From contig CAZIRF010000005.1 of the NCBI GenBank assembly GCA_964541755.1, positions 1 through 64,000 on the forward strand: DNA of 64,000 nucleotides, given 5' to 3'. The notes under the pieces are model-generated. The model did not search any database, was not told the origin of the DNA, and saw only the letters and a list, made by a program, of their open reading frames with translations. Positions 55,858-63,762 of this stretch are shown piece by piece. Each line of letters begins with the position of its first letter. Positions within the stretch are counted from its first letter, which is position 1. The stretch is from CAZIRF01 sp964541755. GTDB taxonomy: Bacteria > Spirochaetota > Spirochaetia > Treponematales > Breznakiellaceae. The position numbers and the translations under genes are program-made.

Positions 55858-58164
55858 ATGAAGACTGCCGCTGCGGTGCTGGACCGCGAGACCCTCCTAG
55901 TCTCGATTGTCGAGGGCGAGGTTTTGTTTGCCGAAGACGAGCCGGGCTTTGTTCCCGATTACTCCAACGAATTCCATCCCGGCGAGAACCGGGTTGAATG
56001 GTACGGTGTCCTGGATACGGATGCTGCCGCCAGGGCCGCCGCCTGGCGACTGAGCTCTGAAGACGACAGTACCTACGGGGTGACGGGGCGTTGTGTCGAA
56101 GCCGTCCATCGCAAGACCAAGATTGCCGGTATGGCCCAGATTCGCTGGAACGACGAACTTGAAGACTACGAGTATGAAACCCCGCTCGCGCACAGCCTGT
56201 ATCTGGTCTTGCCGTCACCGCTCGTCGAGGGCGCCCGCTACCTCCTGCGAAGCGACCTCCTTGGGGGCGCGGAGTGGACTATCAGCCTTGATTCTTTTTC
56301 TTCGATTTCCGAAGCCCTCCACGTCAACCTGCACGGGGCGAGCCCCTCTCAAGGGGTGATTCACTGCGACCTGTACCACTGGATGGGCGAGGGTGGTGCG
56401 CGCGACTATGCCGGCTTCGAGGGGGCAGCTGTCTGGCTCGTCGAAGAGCCTGCTGATAGTCTGGAAGCCGAAGCCCGTCGCACGAGAGCGGGAAGCCTTT
56501 GTGCGGGGGCCCGCGAGGCGCCTCCCGCTGCAGAATACTTTTCGCGGAACTTCATCGCCTCGAGCGACTGGATTGCAGATATCCCTGCCCCGGCAAAGCC
56601 GGGCCGCTACCGCATCGCCATTGAGGGAATCGGAACGAGCCAGCCCTTTACCGTGGCTACCGGGCGCTGGAAAGAGCCCTTTGCGACGAGCCTTCGCGGC
56701 TTCTATTACATGCGCCTGGGCGAGGCCATTCGCGAGGACATCATCCCCGAGCCGCGCCAGCCGCGCTACATCCCCGGGGTGGAACCGGTCTCGTGCAGGA
56801 TTCTGCGCACCTCCATGCACCCCTGGCACCCCGAGTGGAAGACCTTTGCCCCCGGCGACAAGTGGGACCCGCCTTCGTACTGGGCTCCCTACGTGAAACC
56901 CGGCAGCGAGCCCAACATGTTGGCCCGTGGCGGCCACAGTGATGCCTACGACTGGGACCGCCACCTGGGCCACGTGAGCATCATCTACGACATGCTCCTT
57001 CCCTTCTATATATTACGCGGCCGCCCTGCCTGCGACGACACCGGCATCGCCGAAAGCGGTAACGGCATCCCCGACCTCCTGGACGAGGCGCGAAACGAGG
57101 TCGATTTTTGGCTCGCCCTGCGCGACGGGGACGGCTATTCGCACGGCGTCACCAACCCGGACAAGGACGGGACGATGTATCAGGCTGATGCTACTTCCTG
57201 CGCGGCCTGGGCGAGCGCGGCGAACGCTGCCATGCTCGCAAGCTGCCTCGCCCTTGCCGGCAAGGGCGAGCTGGCTGCCTCCTACACGGCGGCCGCTCTC
57301 GAGGCCTGGGAGGTAGCGTCCCGCTCCCCGGATGAGGAGCTCGACCGCTTCCAGCACACGGGCGTAAACGGGATGCTCTTTCGCGATTTTCGCATGACGG
57401 CGGCGGCCTTCCTTTGGGACTGTACCGGCGAGGAGCGTTTCGAGTGGATTGTGCGCGAGACAGCCCTGGTGAGTGCCGGCATCGACGAGGTCTGCGTGAA
57501 GGGCCGGGATCAGGTCTGGGCGACGGCCGGCTACCTCTTTTCGCAGCGCGAACCGACCGACGCGGCCTTTGCGGCCCGCCTTCGCGCGGTGGCAATCGCC
57601 GCGGGCTGTGCCCAAGCCGCCGCTGTCGCAGATGATCCTGCCCGCCGTTCGAGCGACCGGGAACTCCTCTACTTCCACACGGGGCAGAACGTCGACCGCA
57701 TCATCCTCGCCCATGCCTTGATGGCGGCCGCCCCCGGCTGCACTACAGCTGCCGGCGCGGAGCCGGTCGAGCTCCTCGACACCCTCCTCCTGGAGGCCCT
57801 CCTCCTCGAAGCCGACTGGGGTATGGGGCGGAACCCCCTCAACATGGTTCAGATGACGACGGCGTACAGCCCCTTGGCAGTGTATAGATCGGTGGAGAAC
57901 GCCTACACGACGGGTCGCCGCGACGGCCGACCGGGCCTCCATCCGGGGCACACTCCCTACTTCAACACCAACGACTGGGGCCGCATGATTATGGCCCGTC
58001 CGTCGTGGATCGCGGCCAAGGGCTGGCCGCCCCTTGAGGCCTGGCCGCGCGGTGAGGCCTGCTACAACACCCGCTGGGCATGGGCCCACACCGAGTTCAC
58101 CCCCCAGCAGACGATGCGCGGCAAAATGGCCCTCTATGCCTACTTGTGGGGGCTTGGGCTGTAG
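55858..58164 (+). CDS. GH9-family glycosidase, probably cytosolic
   Basis: 768 residues without a signal peptide from ATG 55858. The N-terminal third is an Ig-like cellulase-N-type domain (family GH9 often carries one). The catalytic (alpha/alpha)6 barrel begins near residue 290 (LRGFYYMRLG). The GGHSDAYDWD block (D362 and D365) matches the GH9 catalytic-base motif GGWYDAGDY. GNGIPDLLDEARNEVDFWL and DWGMGRNPLNMVQM are also diagnostic. The acid Glu is probably E746 in AHTEFTPQQ, near the C-terminus. Cytosolic GH9 enzymes in other bacteria are exo-acting on short beta-glycosides or glucosamine oligomers, so trimming of imported disaccharides is plausible. Residues about 136-143 are encoded by the 22-bp repeat (56265-56286). 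Confidence 0.86.
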   Translation: MKTAAAVLDRETLLVSIVEGEVLFAEDEPGFVPDYSNEFHPGENRVEWYGVLDTDAAARAAAWRLSSEDDSTYGVTGRCVEAVHRKTKIAGMAQIRWNDELEDYEYETPLAHSLYLVLPSPLVEGARYLLRSDLLGGAEWTISLDSFSSISEALHVNLHGASPSQGVIHCDLYHWMGEGGARDYAGFEGAAVWLVEEPADSLEAEARRTRAGSLCAGAREAPPAAEYFSRNFIASSDWIADIPAPAKPGRYRIAIEGIGTSQPFTVATGRWKEPFATSLRGFYYMRLGEAIREDIIPEPRQPRYIPGVEPVSCRILRTSMHPWHPEWKTFAPGDKWDPPSYWAPYVKPGSEPNMLARGGHSDAYDWDRHLGHVSIIYDMLLPFYILRGRPACDDTGIAESGNGIPDLLDEARNEVDFWLALRDGDGYSHGVTNPDKDGTMYQADATSCAAWASAANAAMLASCLALAGKGELAASYTAAALEAWEVASRSPDEELDRFQHTGVNGMLFRDFRMTAAAFLWDCTGEERFEWIVRETALVSAGIDEVCVKGRDQVWATAGYLFSQREPTDAAFAARLRAVAIAAGCAQAAAVADDPARRSSDRELLYFHTGQNVDRIILAHALMAAAPGCTTAAGAEPVELLDTLLLEALLLEADWGMGRNPLNMVQMTTAYSPLAVYRSVENAYTTGRRDGRPGLHPGHTPYFNTNDWGRMIMARPSWIAAKGWPPLEAWPRGEACYNTRWAWAHTEFTPQQTMRGKMALYAYLWGLGL
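56265..56286 (+). repeat. 22-bp exact repeat ending in GACTATCAGC, copy 2
   Basis: In-frame in the GH9 gene, encoding part of a GGAEWTIS-type strand. Together with copy 3 the identity extends to 25 bp. Confidence 0.85.
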
Positions 58165-58210
58165 GGGCAGCTGCTGTTTGGGGCGACGGGGCGCGCAAGC
58201 CTTGTGTATA

Positions 58211-58494
58211 CCATCAGGATTTTGTGCCAAATTCGTCACGACACGATGAAAAACACACAAAAACCTGATGGTTTTTGAGCCAATTTCAAAAGTCGGTTAC
58301 TTTTGAAATTGGTTTTGGAGGAAAGAAAACAAGTCTTTGTATTTGAATGACTTGTTTTCTTTTCTCCACCTACATACAAGGTAGCTCTTTCAAAACTTCC
58401 CGAGTTTTGAAAGAGCCTCCTTAGGTGAATATATATATTCGCCACCATACATTTATGGGTGCCCTTGCAAAACTCCCCGAGTTTTGCAAGGCCC
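58211..58494. repeat. AT-rich array of hairpins in the GH9-phosphatase spacer
   Basis: The 436-bp spacer 58165-58600 holds no gene. It carries a chain of inverted repeats: 16-bp arms with one mismatch (58211-58226 with 58256-58271), 14-bp perfect (58280-58293 with 58299-58312), 14-bp perfect (58322-58335 with 58349-58362), 14-bp perfect (58384-58397 with 58403-58416), an AT hairpin (58424-58443) and 12-bp perfect (58463-58474 with 58480-58491). The last two CAAAACT-type stems share a CCCG loop and similar flanks (CCACC...CATAC...GG), which indicates tandem divergent copies about 76 bp apart. Composition is far lower in GC than the surroundings. Confidence 0.85.
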
Positions 58495-58600
58495 TCAGTA
58501 TAAAAAATGAATTTCTTACATTCTTCTCATCGGCCTCACACCCCCGGGGTGGATAGTGTGCACGACACCGCCCCGGTGTCTCCAACCACAGGAGGTTTTC

Positions 58601-60121
58601 ATGACAAAGAGAGTACAGGGATTGGCCGCGCTCATGGCGTTGGCCTTGATTGCTCCCCTCGGGCTGTATGCCGCGGGAAACAAGGAAGCGGCGGCTGCAT
58701 CGAGCGCGAATGAATCGGTCAAAACCGCAAAATACGTATTTTTGTTCATCGGCGACGGGATGTCGATGACCCAGGTAAATGCCGCGGAGATCTACACCAA
58801 CGCACGCGCCAACGACGAAATCAAGATCGCCAAGTTGGGCTTTACGCAGTTCCCCGTGTCGGGCCTCACGACAACCTATGACTACGGGTCGTTCATTACC
58901 GATTCGGCTTCCTCCGCGACGGCCCTCGCCACGGGCAAAAAGACCCTGAGCGGGGTCATCAACATGGACCCGGGCAAGACCGTTCCGTACACCATCATCA
59001 CCGAGCAGCTCAAGGCGCAGGGCTGGAAGATCGGCGTGGTTTCCAATGTTTCGATCGACCATGCGACACCCGCAGCCTTTTACGCGAAGGTGCCTTCCCG
59101 CGGCAACATGTACGATATCGCCGTCCAGTTGGGCGACAGCGGCTTCGATTACTTTGGCGGCGGCGGTTTTGCGCAGCCCACCGGAAAGAAGAAGGATCAG
59201 GCTGATGTCGTGGCGCTCGCCAAGGAGAAGGGGTATACCTTCATCAACGATGCAGAGAGCTTCCGTGCCCTCAAGGCAGGCGCCGGCAAGGTGCTCGCGG
59301 TCAACCCCGTTCTGCAGGATGCCGCTGCCATGCCCTACGACATGGACCGCGGTAGCGATGAACTCTCCCTTGCAGACTTCGTTGCAAAGGGCATCGAACT
59401 TCTGGACAACGACAAGGGCTTCTTCCTGATGACCGAAAGCGGGAAGATCGACTGGGCCTGCCACGCAAACGATGCGGCCGCCTCCATCAACGATACCCTC
59501 GCCTTTGACCGCGCTATCGCAGAGGCCGTCGCCTTCTACAACAAGCACCCCGAAGAAACCCTCATCGTGGTTACCGGCGATCACGAGACCGGCGGCATGA
59601 CCCTGGGCTTCGCCGGGACCAAGTATGCGACCTTCTTCGACAAGGTCGCCGGCCAAAAGGGCTCGTTCCAGGCCTTCAACGACAAGGTTCTCGGGCCGTA
59701 CAAGGCGAGCACCCCGGTCGAAAAGGCCCGCCTCGCGGACCTCCTGCCCCGTATCGAGGAGTACTTCGGGATTGCGTACGACTCTCTGGCGGTTCACGAG
59801 AAGGAACAGCTCGAACGGGCCTTCCAGCGCAGCATGGGAAACGAGATTGAACGGGCGGTATCCGAGGAGCAGTACCTCCTTTACGGCGACTACGAACCCC
59901 TTACCGTCAAACTTACCCACATCATGAACCAGCATGCGGGTATCGGTTGGACCTCTTATTCGCACACCGGCGTGCCGGTTGTCACCTTTGCCCTGGGTGT
60001 CGGCGCCGAACTTTTCGGCGGATACTACGACAATACCGACATCCACACCAAGCTTTTGCAGCTTGCCGGCCTCTCCACGACCGCCAGTGCAGCCCCCGCT
60101 GCGGCTGTCGCTTCCCGCTAG
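58601..60121 (+). CDS. phoA: Alkaline phosphatase, PhoA family
   Basis: 506 residues with a Sec signal peptide (hydrophobic 6-24), periplasmic. It hydrolyses phosphomonoesters to release phosphate. The metal site motif FLFIGDGMS (D52) and the nucleophile S102 in TDSASSATA are intact, as are ESGKIDWACHAND and TGDHETGGMTLG, which supply further metal ligands, and the late SHTG histidine. The start ATG 58601 has AGGAGG 6 nt upstream. A GACACCG/CGGTGTC hairpin (58564-58580) precedes the ribosome binding site. No Pho-box can be confidently recognised. The gene is monocistronic; regulation by phosphate is likely by analogy only. Confidence 0.93.
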   Translation: MTKRVQGLAALMALALIAPLGLYAAGNKEAAAASSANESVKTAKYVFLFIGDGMSMTQVNAAEIYTNARANDEIKIAKLGFTQFPVSGLTTTYDYGSFITDSASSATALATGKKTLSGVINMDPGKTVPYTIITEQLKAQGWKIGVVSNVSIDHATPAAFYAKVPSRGNMYDIAVQLGDSGFDYFGGGGFAQPTGKKKDQADVVALAKEKGYTFINDAESFRALKAGAGKVLAVNPVLQDAAAMPYDMDRGSDELSLADFVAKGIELLDNDKGFFLMTESGKIDWACHANDAAASINDTLAFDRAIAEAVAFYNKHPEETLIVVTGDHETGGMTLGFAGTKYATFFDKVAGQKGSFQAFNDKVLGPYKASTPVEKARLADLLPRIEEYFGIAYDSLAVHEKEQLERAFQRSMGNEIERAVSEEQYLLYGDYEPLTVKLTHIMNQHAGIGWTSYSHTGVPVVTFALGVGAELFGGYYDNTDIHTKLLQLAGLSTTASAAPAAAVASR

Positions 60122-60172
60122 TCAGAGTGTAGTAACAGGAAGCTTGCAGTTGGTGGCGTATGCCGCTCATGG

Positions 60173-60210
60173 AGGCTTTGAAACTGCTGACTAATGCGGT
60201 TTCAAAGCCT
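60173..60210. repeat. Hairpin element between phosphatase and YibE/F genes
   Basis: A perfect 12-bp inverted repeat (60173-60184 with 60199-60210) with a 14-nt loop, and a TTTGAAAC core similar to the stems of the 58.3-kb array. It has no T-run. Confidence 0.65.
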
Positions 60211-60244
60211 GGAAGAGCGGCAGTTTGGGCCTTTTGGCCCCGAA

Positions 60245-60263
60245 CTGCAGGCTTCTGGTTACT
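60245..60263. repeat. 19-bp dispersed repeat, copy 2
   Basis: Identical to 25-43. It lies in the leader 22 nt before the YibE/F start codon. Confidence 0.6.
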
Positions 60264-60285
60264 GGCTGCACCCTTTGGAGTTCCC

Positions 60286-61422
60286 ATGCGCCCACCCTTT
60301 GCCTCCCGTTCATCCCTCATATTCATACTCGTCCTCGCCGCCCTTTCGCTGGCCCTCTTTTTTGTGCCCACCGGCTTCGAGTCAACGCTCTACGCCAATT
60401 CGGTCCGTGCCAAGGTGCGGGTTGAATCGGTCGACAACAGCCTCGTCAAAAACTACGGGGTGACCAATCACGGCCACCAGAGCCTGTCCATCACGGTGCT
60501 CGGCCGCCGTTTTCGGGGCCAACGCTACGAGACGACCAACCTCCTCATGGGCAAGCTCGAACTGGACACCCTCTACGAGGAGGGCGACAGCGCCCTCGCG
60601 GTCCTCGACCTCGACCCGCAAAATGGTTCTGTCGTCGACGTCAACCTCGTAGGGCCATACCGCCTGGGTGTCCAACTCCTCCTTCTGGCCCTCTTTGCCC
60701 TCTTCCTCGTCGTCTACGCCGGCAAGGTGGGCCTCAAAGCCCTCCTGTCCTTTGCCGTATCGATACTCGTCCTCTGGAAGCTCTTCATCCCCGCCATCCT
60801 GCACGGTGAGAGCCCCATCCCGCTCGCCGTCATTATGGTAACGGTCCTTACCGCCATCATCATCTTTTTGGTTGCGGGCTTTACCCGAAAGGGCCTTACC
60901 GCCTTTCTGGGGGCGGCAAGCGGGGTCCTCGTTACCGCCATACTCGCCCTGGTCTTTGGACGGGCTTTTCGCCTGCACGGCGCCATTCGCTCCTTTGCAG
61001 AGTCCCTGCTTCATTCCGGCTACGGGCACCTGGACCTTACGGGCATACTCTACGCTTCGGTTTTCATTGCGGCTGCCGGGGCAGTCATGGATCTTTCCAT
61101 GGATATTGCCGCCGCCGTCGACGAAATCCACCAAAGGCACCCCGCGCTCCCCCGTGGGGAAATCATCAAGAGCGGGATGGCCGTAGGGCGTTCTGTCGTC
61201 GGGACCATGACGACGACCCTCCTGTTCGCCTACTCCTCGAGCTACCTCACGCTGCTCATGGTATTCATGGCCCGCGATATTCCGCTTGAGAACATGCTCA
61301 ACCTCTCGTATATCAGTGCCGAAATCCTCACCACCCTCGTGGGCAGTTTTGGCCTTGTGACCGTCGCGCCCCTTACCGCCCTGGCTGCGGGTATCGTCTA
61401 CAAGAGGGAAAAGGCCCTTTAG
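60286..61422 (+). CDS. YibE/F-family membrane protein
   Basis: 378 residues. One N-terminal helix (about 10-27), a soluble beta-rich segment (about 28-125), then a block of about seven membrane helices. GHLDLTGILYASVFIAAAGAVMDLSMDIAAAVDEI (quoted in part: GHLDLTGILYASVFIAAAG) and GRSVVGTMTTTLLFAYSSSYL are characteristic of YibE/F-like proteins. The function is unknown; transport or stress roles have been suggested in Lactococcus relatives. Other bacteria split the domain over two genes (YibE and YibF); here it is one polypeptide. ATG at 60286 has TTGGAG upstream. The gene probably follows phoA as a separate unit, given the hairpin between. Confidence 0.9.
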   Translation: MRPPFASRSSLIFILVLAALSLALFFVPTGFESTLYANSVRAKVRVESVDNSLVKNYGVTNHGHQSLSITVLGRRFRGQRYETTNLLMGKLELDTLYEEGDSALAVLDLDPQNGSVVDVNLVGPYRLGVQLLLLALFALFLVVYAGKVGLKALLSFAVSILVLWKLFIPAILHGESPIPLAVIMVTVLTAIIIFLVAGFTRKGLTAFLGAASGVLVTAILALVFGRAFRLHGAIRSFAESLLHSGYGHLDLTGILYASVFIAAAGAVMDLSMDIAAAVDEIHQRHPALPRGEIIKSGMAVGRSVVGTMTTTLLFAYSSSYLTLLMVFMARDIPLENMLNLSYISAEILTTLVGSFGLVTVAPLTALAAGIVYKREKAL

Positions 61423-61444
61423 GCTGATAGTCCACTCCGCGCCC
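61423..61444 (-). repeat. 22-bp exact repeat ending in GACTATCAGC, copy 3
   Basis: Reverse orientation, directly after the YibE/F stop codon at 61420-61422. It is the only intergenic copy of the three. Confidence 0.85.
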
Positions 61445-61506
61445 CGTGGTGCTGGTGTCTGGCCGCCAGGGCGGTGGGTCTGTTGGTATGCGGAGATTAT
61501 CACCCG

Positions 61507-61553
61507 TATTCTCCGCACATATTGCGGAGAATAGCTTGCGTATTCTCCGCAAT
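61507..61553. promoter_or_regulatory. Three-arm operator upstream of fic
   Basis: Three copies of one half-site alternate in orientation: TATTCTCCGCA (61507-61517, forward), ATTGCGGAGAATA (61521-61533, reverse) and TATTCTCCGCAAT (61541-61553, forward). Arms 2 and 3 form a perfect 13-bp inverted repeat with a 7-nt spacer, and arms 1 and 2 an 11-bp one with a 5-nt spacer. The -35 element lies between arms 2 and 3, so a bound repressor would block the promoter. Confidence 0.85.
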
Positions 61554-61564
61554 ATGTCTACACT
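61536..61564 (+). promoter_or_regulatory. fic promoter, leaderless
   Basis: TTGCGT (61536-61541), 17-nt spacer, TACACT (61559-61564), then 6 nt to ATG at 61571. No ribosome binding site. Confidence 0.7.
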
Positions 61565-61570
61565 GTTCCC

Positions 61571-62695
61571 ATGGCGTGGTTATGGGAAGCAGACAATTGG
61601 ACCAATTTTCGCTTCGACACTTCCCTGTATTCCAGCGAGCTAGCCGCTCAAGAGGATCTGCGCCAGGCAATTATCACCAGGATGTCCGTCTTTGGTCGGG
61701 AAGATCGTGCCAGCCTGGGCCTGGAAGGTCGCTGTGGGGAAGTGCTTTCCACCAGCGAGATAGAGGGTGAGTCGTTGGGCCATGAGGCGGTGCGTTCTTC
61801 GCTTGCCCGAAGAATGGGAGTTGATATTGGGGCCCTTCTTCCTGCCGATGCACGAGTTGAGGGAATGGTCGAGCTCGTTCTTGACGCGACCGGTTCATAC
61901 GACAGGCCCCTTGATAACGAGCGGCTCTTCGCCTGGCATCGTCTCCTCTTCCCCTACGGCCGATCGGGGATACATCGTATCGAGAGCGGCTCTTGGCGAA
62001 GCGACAGCGAGGGGCCCATGCGTGTCATATCGGGTCCCATGGGAAGGGAAACAGAGCACTTTCGGGCACCCCCGGCAGAGCGGCTTCCCCGGGAGATGGC
62101 ACTCTTTCTTGATTGGTTTGAGGGCCCCTCAACGGGGCCGCAGGGGGAGGCGCTGGATCCGGTCTTGAAGAGCGCCATTGCGCACCTGCGCTTTGTGACC
62201 ATTCACCCCTTTGAGGATGGTAACGGACGTATTGCACGAGCCATCGCAGACCGGCAATTGGCCAGGGCCGAGGACTCAAGCGAGCGCTGGTACAGTATGG
62301 CGGCGGCAATACGGCGCGATCGCAAGAGATACTATGACTTGCTGGAATCGACCCAACGCGGTTCGGGTGATATCGGAGATTGGCTCTCCTGGTACCTGGC
62401 GTGCCGCAGAAATGCCTTGAATACGGCAAACGGGAGACTCGAACACAGTGCCCGGGTCTTTCGTCTGCGTGCCCGGGCGAGCCGTTTGGCGCTCAACAGG
62501 CGACAGCGCCACCTGCTCGACCTCTTGACCGGCGACTTTGTGGGGAAGCTTACGAGCAGCAAGTGGGCGCTCCTTGGCAAGTGTTCACAGGACAGCGCGA
62601 GTCGCGATATAAACTCCCTTGTTGCGGCCGGGCTCCTGAAGAAGAGCGAAGCGGGCGGCCGCAGTACCAGCTACGAGCTCGTGTGGGATGATTGA
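61571..62695 (+). CDS. fic: Fic-family protein adenylyltransferase with winged-helix C-terminus
   Basis: 374 residues. The Fic motif HPFEDGNGR (H212 catalytic) is intact, so AMP transfer (or a related modification) from ATP to a hydroxyl of a target protein is expected. An inhibitory motif of the (S/T)xxxE(G/N) type is present before the Fic fold as TSEIEG (T61-G66), placing it in class II, where the helix lies N-terminally and E65 blocks the active site. The N-terminal 60 residues resemble DUF4172. The C-terminal 85 residues (TGDFVGKLTSSKWALLGKCS, then SRDINSLVAAGLLKKSEAGG) form a winged helix. That DNA-binding domain probably reads the inverted repeats upstream, so autorepression is likely. 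No separate antitoxin gene is adjacent. Confidence 0.92.
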   Translation: MAWLWEADNWTNFRFDTSLYSSELAAQEDLRQAIITRMSVFGREDRASLGLEGRCGEVLSTSEIEGESLGHEAVRSSLARRMGVDIGALLPADARVEGMVELVLDATGSYDRPLDNERLFAWHRLLFPYGRSGIHRIESGSWRSDSEGPMRVISGPMGRETEHFRAPPAERLPREMALFLDWFEGPSTGPQGEALDPVLKSAIAHLRFVTIHPFEDGNGRIARAIADRQLARAEDSSERWYSMAAAIRRDRKRYYDLLESTQRGSGDIGDWLSWYLACRRNALNTANGRLEHSARVFRLRARASRLALNRRQRHLLDLLTGDFVGKLTSSKWALLGKCSQDSASRDINSLVAAGLLKKSEAGGRSTSYELVWDD

Positions 62696-62730
62696 AGACT
62701 CCAGCCGCCGGAGGCCCCGGTGACAGATTA

Positions 62731-63618
62731 TCAATCGCTTGTGATGGAGGAAGCGAAACGGTTTGCGGCGGCCATGATGGCAGCGTGGTCCCGGGCCAGC
62801 GAGAAGTCGCTTGCGAGGATGCGGCCGTCTTCGGCGGAGGAGAGGGTCCAGGCGATAAGCCAGCCCTCGTCGGTGGCCACAAGGCTGCCGCTTGCGACGT
62901 AGTCGGCAGAGAAGAGTTTCCCCAAGACCTGGTCCCGGCTTCCCGCAGACTGGCTGGCCAGCTGCGCTTCGAGCTCGTTGAGGGCCTCTTCGCGGGATTT
63001 CGCATCGACAACACGAAGATTCGGGCACTTTGAAAGGGCGTCGCGGCAGGCGAGGCGGGCAATTTGAACCGTGGCTTCGTCTGCCCCATGGGATTCAGGG
63101 GGCGACACGACAATGAGGGGATTTGCCTTGAGGCTTGCAAGCGGGGCCTCCTGACGGTAGCCATCGAGCCACACGGCATATTCCTGTGCGCTTTCGGGGG
63201 ACTCTATACTGATATCGCGGATATCCTCGGTACCCAGCATGACCGCGATGGCACGCTTTGCCCGCTCGCCGATGTTTTGGGCAAAGGCCTGGGCCGCCTT
63301 GCGCTTGGCTTCCTCCATGCTCTGTGCCGCAGCGAGCCTGAACTCGAGTATGGCGCGGTTCGCACTCTGCGGGAGTCCTGCAGAGACAAGCTCGAAGAGG
63401 GCCCGCTCAGCCTCTGTCCGGGCCCCCGACAGGAAGAGATCCCAGGCGCGCTTTTCGAGATTTTCCCCGCGGCTTTCGGATCGTGCGGGTTCATCTGTGG
63501 CGCTGTCGTCAAGGTAGACAACGCGGCTGCGGGGCGCGCCCCCACAGGACGAAAGCGAAAGCGTAAAGATCGCGGCTGCAAAGAGCGCGGGGCAGACTAT
63601 CAGCAGGTACTTCTTCAT
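62731..63618 (-). CDS. CsgG/LpoB-like lipoprotein
   Basis: 295 residues. The signal peptide ends SLSSC (C25). A helical stretch (about 50-120, rich in Ala, Glu and Arg) follows, then a CsgG/LpoB-like domain (about 165-290): NPLIVVSPPES, CPNLRVVDAKSREEALNELEAQL and LFSADYVASGSLVATDEGWLIAW are in the expected order. In other bacteria such lipoproteins activate penicillin-binding proteins or build secretion pores; which applies is unknown. GAGGAAT precedes ATG 63618. GACTATCAGC occurs in antisense near its 5' end (63595-63604). It converges on fic with 35 bp between. Confidence 0.8.
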   Translation of the reverse strand: MKKYLLIVCPALFAAAIFTLSLSSCGGAPRSRVVYLDDSATDEPARSESRGENLEKRAWDLFLSGARTEAERALFELVSAGLPQSANRAILEFRLAAAQSMEEAKRKAAQAFAQNIGERAKRAIAVMLGTEDIRDISIESPESAQEYAVWLDGYRQEAPLASLKANPLIVVSPPESHGADEATVQIARLACRDALSKCPNLRVVDAKSREEALNELEAQLASQSAGSRDQVLGKLFSADYVASGSLVATDEGWLIAWTLSSAEDGRILASDFSLARDHAAIMAAANRFASSITSD

Positions 63619-63762
63619 TATATTCCTCTGTCTTCAAGGTATACAGTGAAGATAGCACATGCAAGGGGGTGTAACCGGGGCTGTCTATGGTATCTCCAGC
63701 ATTTCGGGGAGCCTGTGTTTGAAAAGACCGTTGAGTCCCTGGTATTCAGGGTGTGATTGAAT

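Noticed and set aside
58211..58494. CRISPR-like or tRNA/riboswitch interpretation of the hairpin array
   Set aside because: Stems are not identical, spacers are not regular, no cas genes are near, and there is no cloverleaf or known aptamer core.
61571..63618. Fic and the convergent lipoprotein as a toxin-antitoxin pair
   Set aside because: The neighbour is a CsgG/LpoB-like lipoprotein on the opposite strand, and the Fic protein carries its own inhibitory motif.
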